DNA from: H17-190 sp034435615 | GTDB taxonomy: Bacteria; Chloroflexota; Dehalococcoidia; SM23-28-2; HRBIN24 | Direction of reading: 5' to 3' | DNA: 64,000 bases | Assembly: GCA_034435615.1 (NCBI GenBank) | Contig: DAOTWZ010000032.1 | Coordinates: 1-64,000 of the forward strand | Shown here: positions 62,722 through 64,000 of the stretch, piece by piece | How positions within the stretch are numbered: the stretch's first letter is position 1 | How the letters are laid out: each line of letters opens with the position of its first letter | The notes under the pieces: model-generated | Database searches by the model: none | Told to the model about the DNA's origin: nothing | Seen by the model: the letters and a program-made list of their open reading frames with translations, nothing else | Translations under genes and position numbers: made by a program

Positions 62722-62729
62722 GCTATCGT
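62701..62729 (+). promoter_or_regulatory. Promoter of nrdR
   Basis: TTGACA (62701-62706), a 17-nt spacer and TATCGT (62724-62729) preceded by TGC (TGCTATCGT). The expected start is near 62736, 27 nt before the ATG. Confidence 0.7.
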
Positions 62730-62762
62730 TCTCGCTGCCCCTGGAGGGGTGGTGGTGGCAGC

Positions 62763-63320
62763 ATGGAGTGTCCGTTCTGCAGCTTCCCGGAGTCCAAGGT
62801 GACGGACTCCCGTCCGGCGGAGGGAGGGATCCGGCGGCGGCGGGAGTGCCTGCGCTGTGGGCGTCGCTTCACCACCATGGAGCGGGTGGAGCTCCAGGGC
62901 GTGGTGGTGGTGAAGAAGGACGGCCGCCGGGAGGAGTTCTCCCGGGAGAAGGTGCTGGCTGGGGTGCGGAAGGCCTGCGAGAAGCGGCCCATACCGCTGG
63001 GTGCCATAGAGGAATTGGTGGACCGGGTGGAGCAGGCTGTATACAGTCTGGGGAAGGCGGAGGTGCCCACCAGCTACATAGGTGAGCTGGTGATGGAGGG
63101 GCTGCGGGAGCTGGACCACATAGCGTACATACGGTTCGCCAGCGTCTACCGCGCCTTCGCCGATGTGGAGGAGCTGGAGCGGGAGCTGGAGGCGCTCAAG
63201 GCGGGCTGGCCCCGGGCGGAGGTGCCCCCTGGCCAACTGGTGCTCCTGCCAGAGGTGACCAGAAACCCGATGCGCAGCCTTGGCCGAGCAGGGCATGGTA
63301 GGCGCAAGGTAGCTGAATAG
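62763..63320 (+). CDS. nrdR: Transcriptional repressor NrdR
   Basis: Nucleotide-sensing repressor of ribonucleotide reductase genes. The 185 residues have the zinc ribbon (Cys3, Cys6, Cys29, Cys32; MECPFCSFPESKVTDSR and CLRCGRRFTTMERVE) and an ATP-cone domain (VVKKDGRREEFSREKVLAGVRKACEKRPI; about 48-138). The last 35 residues or so go beyond the usual length of about 150. The ATG at 62763 follows the promoter with an operator palindrome, so self-repression is likely. NrdJ lies two genes downstream. Confidence 0.95.
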   Translation: MECPFCSFPESKVTDSRPAEGGIRRRRECLRCGRRFTTMERVELQGVVVVKKDGRREEFSREKVLAGVRKACEKRPIPLGAIEELVDRVEQAVYSLGKAEVPTSYIGELVMEGLRELDHIAYIRFASVYRAFADVEELERELEALKAGWPRAEVPPGQLVLLPEVTRNPMRSLGRAGHGRRKVAE

Positions 63321-63332
63321 GAGGTGGACGAG

Positions 63333-63563
63333 TTGGGGAAGAGAGCGAAATACCACGTCTCTCACAGGGCCGACTACTGGCGAGTAAAGCGGGAGGGCGC
63401 TGAGCGTCCCTCTTTAACAGCGCCTACGCAGAGGGAGGCCATTGATAAGGGCCGTCGCCTGGCGTTGAGGAATAGGCCATCCCAGCTCATAGTCCACGGG
63501 CGAGATGGACGAATTAGGAGGGAGTACACTTACGACTCTGACCCGTATCCGCCAGAAGGGTAG
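63333..63563 (+). CDS. DUF2188-family small protein
   Basis: The 76-residue protein has the DUF2188 pattern AKYHVSHRADYWRVKREGAERPS...TQREAIDKGRRLALRN...QLIVHGRDGRIRREYTYDSDPYPPEG. Function unknown. The frame also opens at a GTG at 63324, but that codon sits inside the AGGAGG (63319-63324), so the TTG at 63333, 8 nt after it, is the logical start. It lies between nrdR and nrdJ. The base composition is lower in GC than in the neighbours. Confidence 0.8.
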   Translation: MGKRAKYHVSHRADYWRVKREGAERPSLTAPTQREAIDKGRRLALRNRPSQLIVHGRDGRIRREYTYDSDPYPPEG

Positions 63564-63620
63564 GGGTAGCAGCCACCGGGCTTTTTCACCTCGAGAGACG
63601 TTGTCACAAGGAGTTTGGTC

Positions 63621-64000
63621 ATGGCGTTAGCGGAGATAAGGACGGATATGGTTCTGCCCCTCTCTCGTTTCTTCACTCGCCCCGGGGTGGACCCCTTCGA
63701 TGAGGTGGAGTGGGAGCGGCGCACCGCCCGCATCGAGGGGCCCGACGGGCAGCCCGTCTTCGAGCAGCCGGACGTGGAGTTCCCGGCCTTCTGGTCCCAG
63801 AACGCCACCAACGTCGTCGCCTCCAAGTACTTCCGCGGCCCCCTGGGCACCCCCCAGCGGGAGCGCTCCGTGCGCCAGCTCATCGGCCGCGTCGTGGAGA
63901 CCATCACCGCCTGGGGGCTCAAGGACGGCTACTTCTCCTCCCGGGAGGAGGCCGAGACCTTCAAGGAGGAGCTGAAGCACCTCCTCCTCCACCAGTACGC
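63621..64000 (+). CDS. nrdJ: Adenosylcobalamin-dependent ribonucleotide reductase, N-terminal fragment
   Basis: The first 126 residues of a class II ribonucleotide reductase; the gene runs past the window end. The start MALAEIRTDMVLPLSRFFTRPGVDPFDEVEWERRTA and the FEQPDVEFPAFWSQNATNVVASKYFRG part match vitamin B12-dependent NrdJ proteins (usually 700-1,200 residues). The ATG follows AAGGAG by 8 nt. The radical-bearing cysteine and substrate sites are beyond the window. The pair with nrdR supports the call and means that the organism needs B12. Confidence 0.9.
   Translation, partial: MALAEIRTDMVLPLSRFFTRPGVDPFDEVEWERRTARIEGPDGQPVFEQPDVEFPAFWSQNATNVVASKYFRGPLGTPQRERSVRQLIGRVVETITAWGLKDGYFSSREEAETFKEELKHLLLHQY

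Noticed and set aside
1..64000. Mobile elements, CRISPR arrays, prophage or attachment sites
   Set aside because: No transposase, integrase, repeat array or tRNA-flanked direct repeats were found; gene order is conserved housekeeping throughout.

Overview
The window is a GC-rich (roughly two thirds by eye), densely packed bacterial chromosome segment. Housekeeping genes sit in tight operons, with many 1-14 nt overlaps and almost no accessory DNA. I found no insertion sequences, prophage, CRISPR arrays, rRNA or tRNA genes. The gene mix points to a Chloroflexota-like bacterium, possibly a Dehalococcoidia relative: a complete division and cell-wall cluster, B12-dependent ribonucleotide reductase, a gamma-alpha fused 2-oxoacid:ferredoxin oxidoreductase, an Sdh1-like succinate dehydrogenase anchor, fused SecDF, SelB, and N-terminal TTG/GTG starts. 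This assignment rests on gene content only and is tentative.

Layout. 1-4950: tail of an unknown gene, family 4 uracil-DNA glycosylase, RNase J and FtsK. 4951-6200: a stretch of about 420 bp without a gene that holds the strongest promoter of the window and a highly structured, unclassified RNA, then a small two-helix membrane protein and a LysM lipoprotein. 6220-15740: a carbon-metabolism block with a biotin-dependent carboxyltransferase operon (CoA-type carboxyltransferase, pyruvate-type carboxyltransferase, biotin carrier, no biotin carboxylase), a stand-alone Lrp-type sensor domain, KorA/KorB, isocitrate dehydrogenase, malate dehydrogenase and a cupin. A hairpin terminator at about 15709 closes it. 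15756-19254 (minus): sdhCAB. 19232-30325 (minus): nudix, nadK, tlyA, clpX, clpP, tig, a peptide-type ABC importer and aspS. 30367-31599 (plus): hemW. 31708-33884 (minus): alanine dehydrogenase and a histone-deacetylase-family protein. 33900-35875 (plus): selB. 35979-45147 (minus): secDF, yajC, CCA-adding enzyme, def, priA, rplS, trmD and a MogA/MoaB protein. 45218-61451 (plus): the dcw cluster mraZ-rsmH-ftsL-ftsI-murF-mraY-murD-ftsW-murG-murC-murB-ddl-ftsQ-ftsA-ftsZ, without murE. 61489-64000 (plus): a DUF3048 lipoprotein, then nrdR, a DUF2188 protein and the start of nrdJ.

How the genes work together. KorAB, IDH, MDH, the Sdh complex and the carboxyltransferase connect pyruvate/oxaloacetate, 2-oxoglutarate, succinate and possibly (methyl)malonyl-/propionyl-CoA. 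This is compatible with a ferredoxin-linked, partly reversible TCA cycle. Tig, ClpP and ClpX form a protein quality-control unit. YajC/SecDF, deformylase, TrmD/L19 and PriA are growth functions facing the dcw cluster. NrdR and NrdJ are a regulator-target pair with a clear inverted-repeat operator.

The main points for a second look are: the unclassified RNA at 5051-5290; a recurrent extended -10 element (TGCTA...T) that in several genes lies so close to the start codon that the mRNA must be leaderless or nearly so; apparently non-canonical start codons for ftsW (ATC) and an ABC solute-binding protein (CTG); a transcarboxylase-like operon; an Sdh1-like membrane anchor; and the absence of murE from the dcw cluster.
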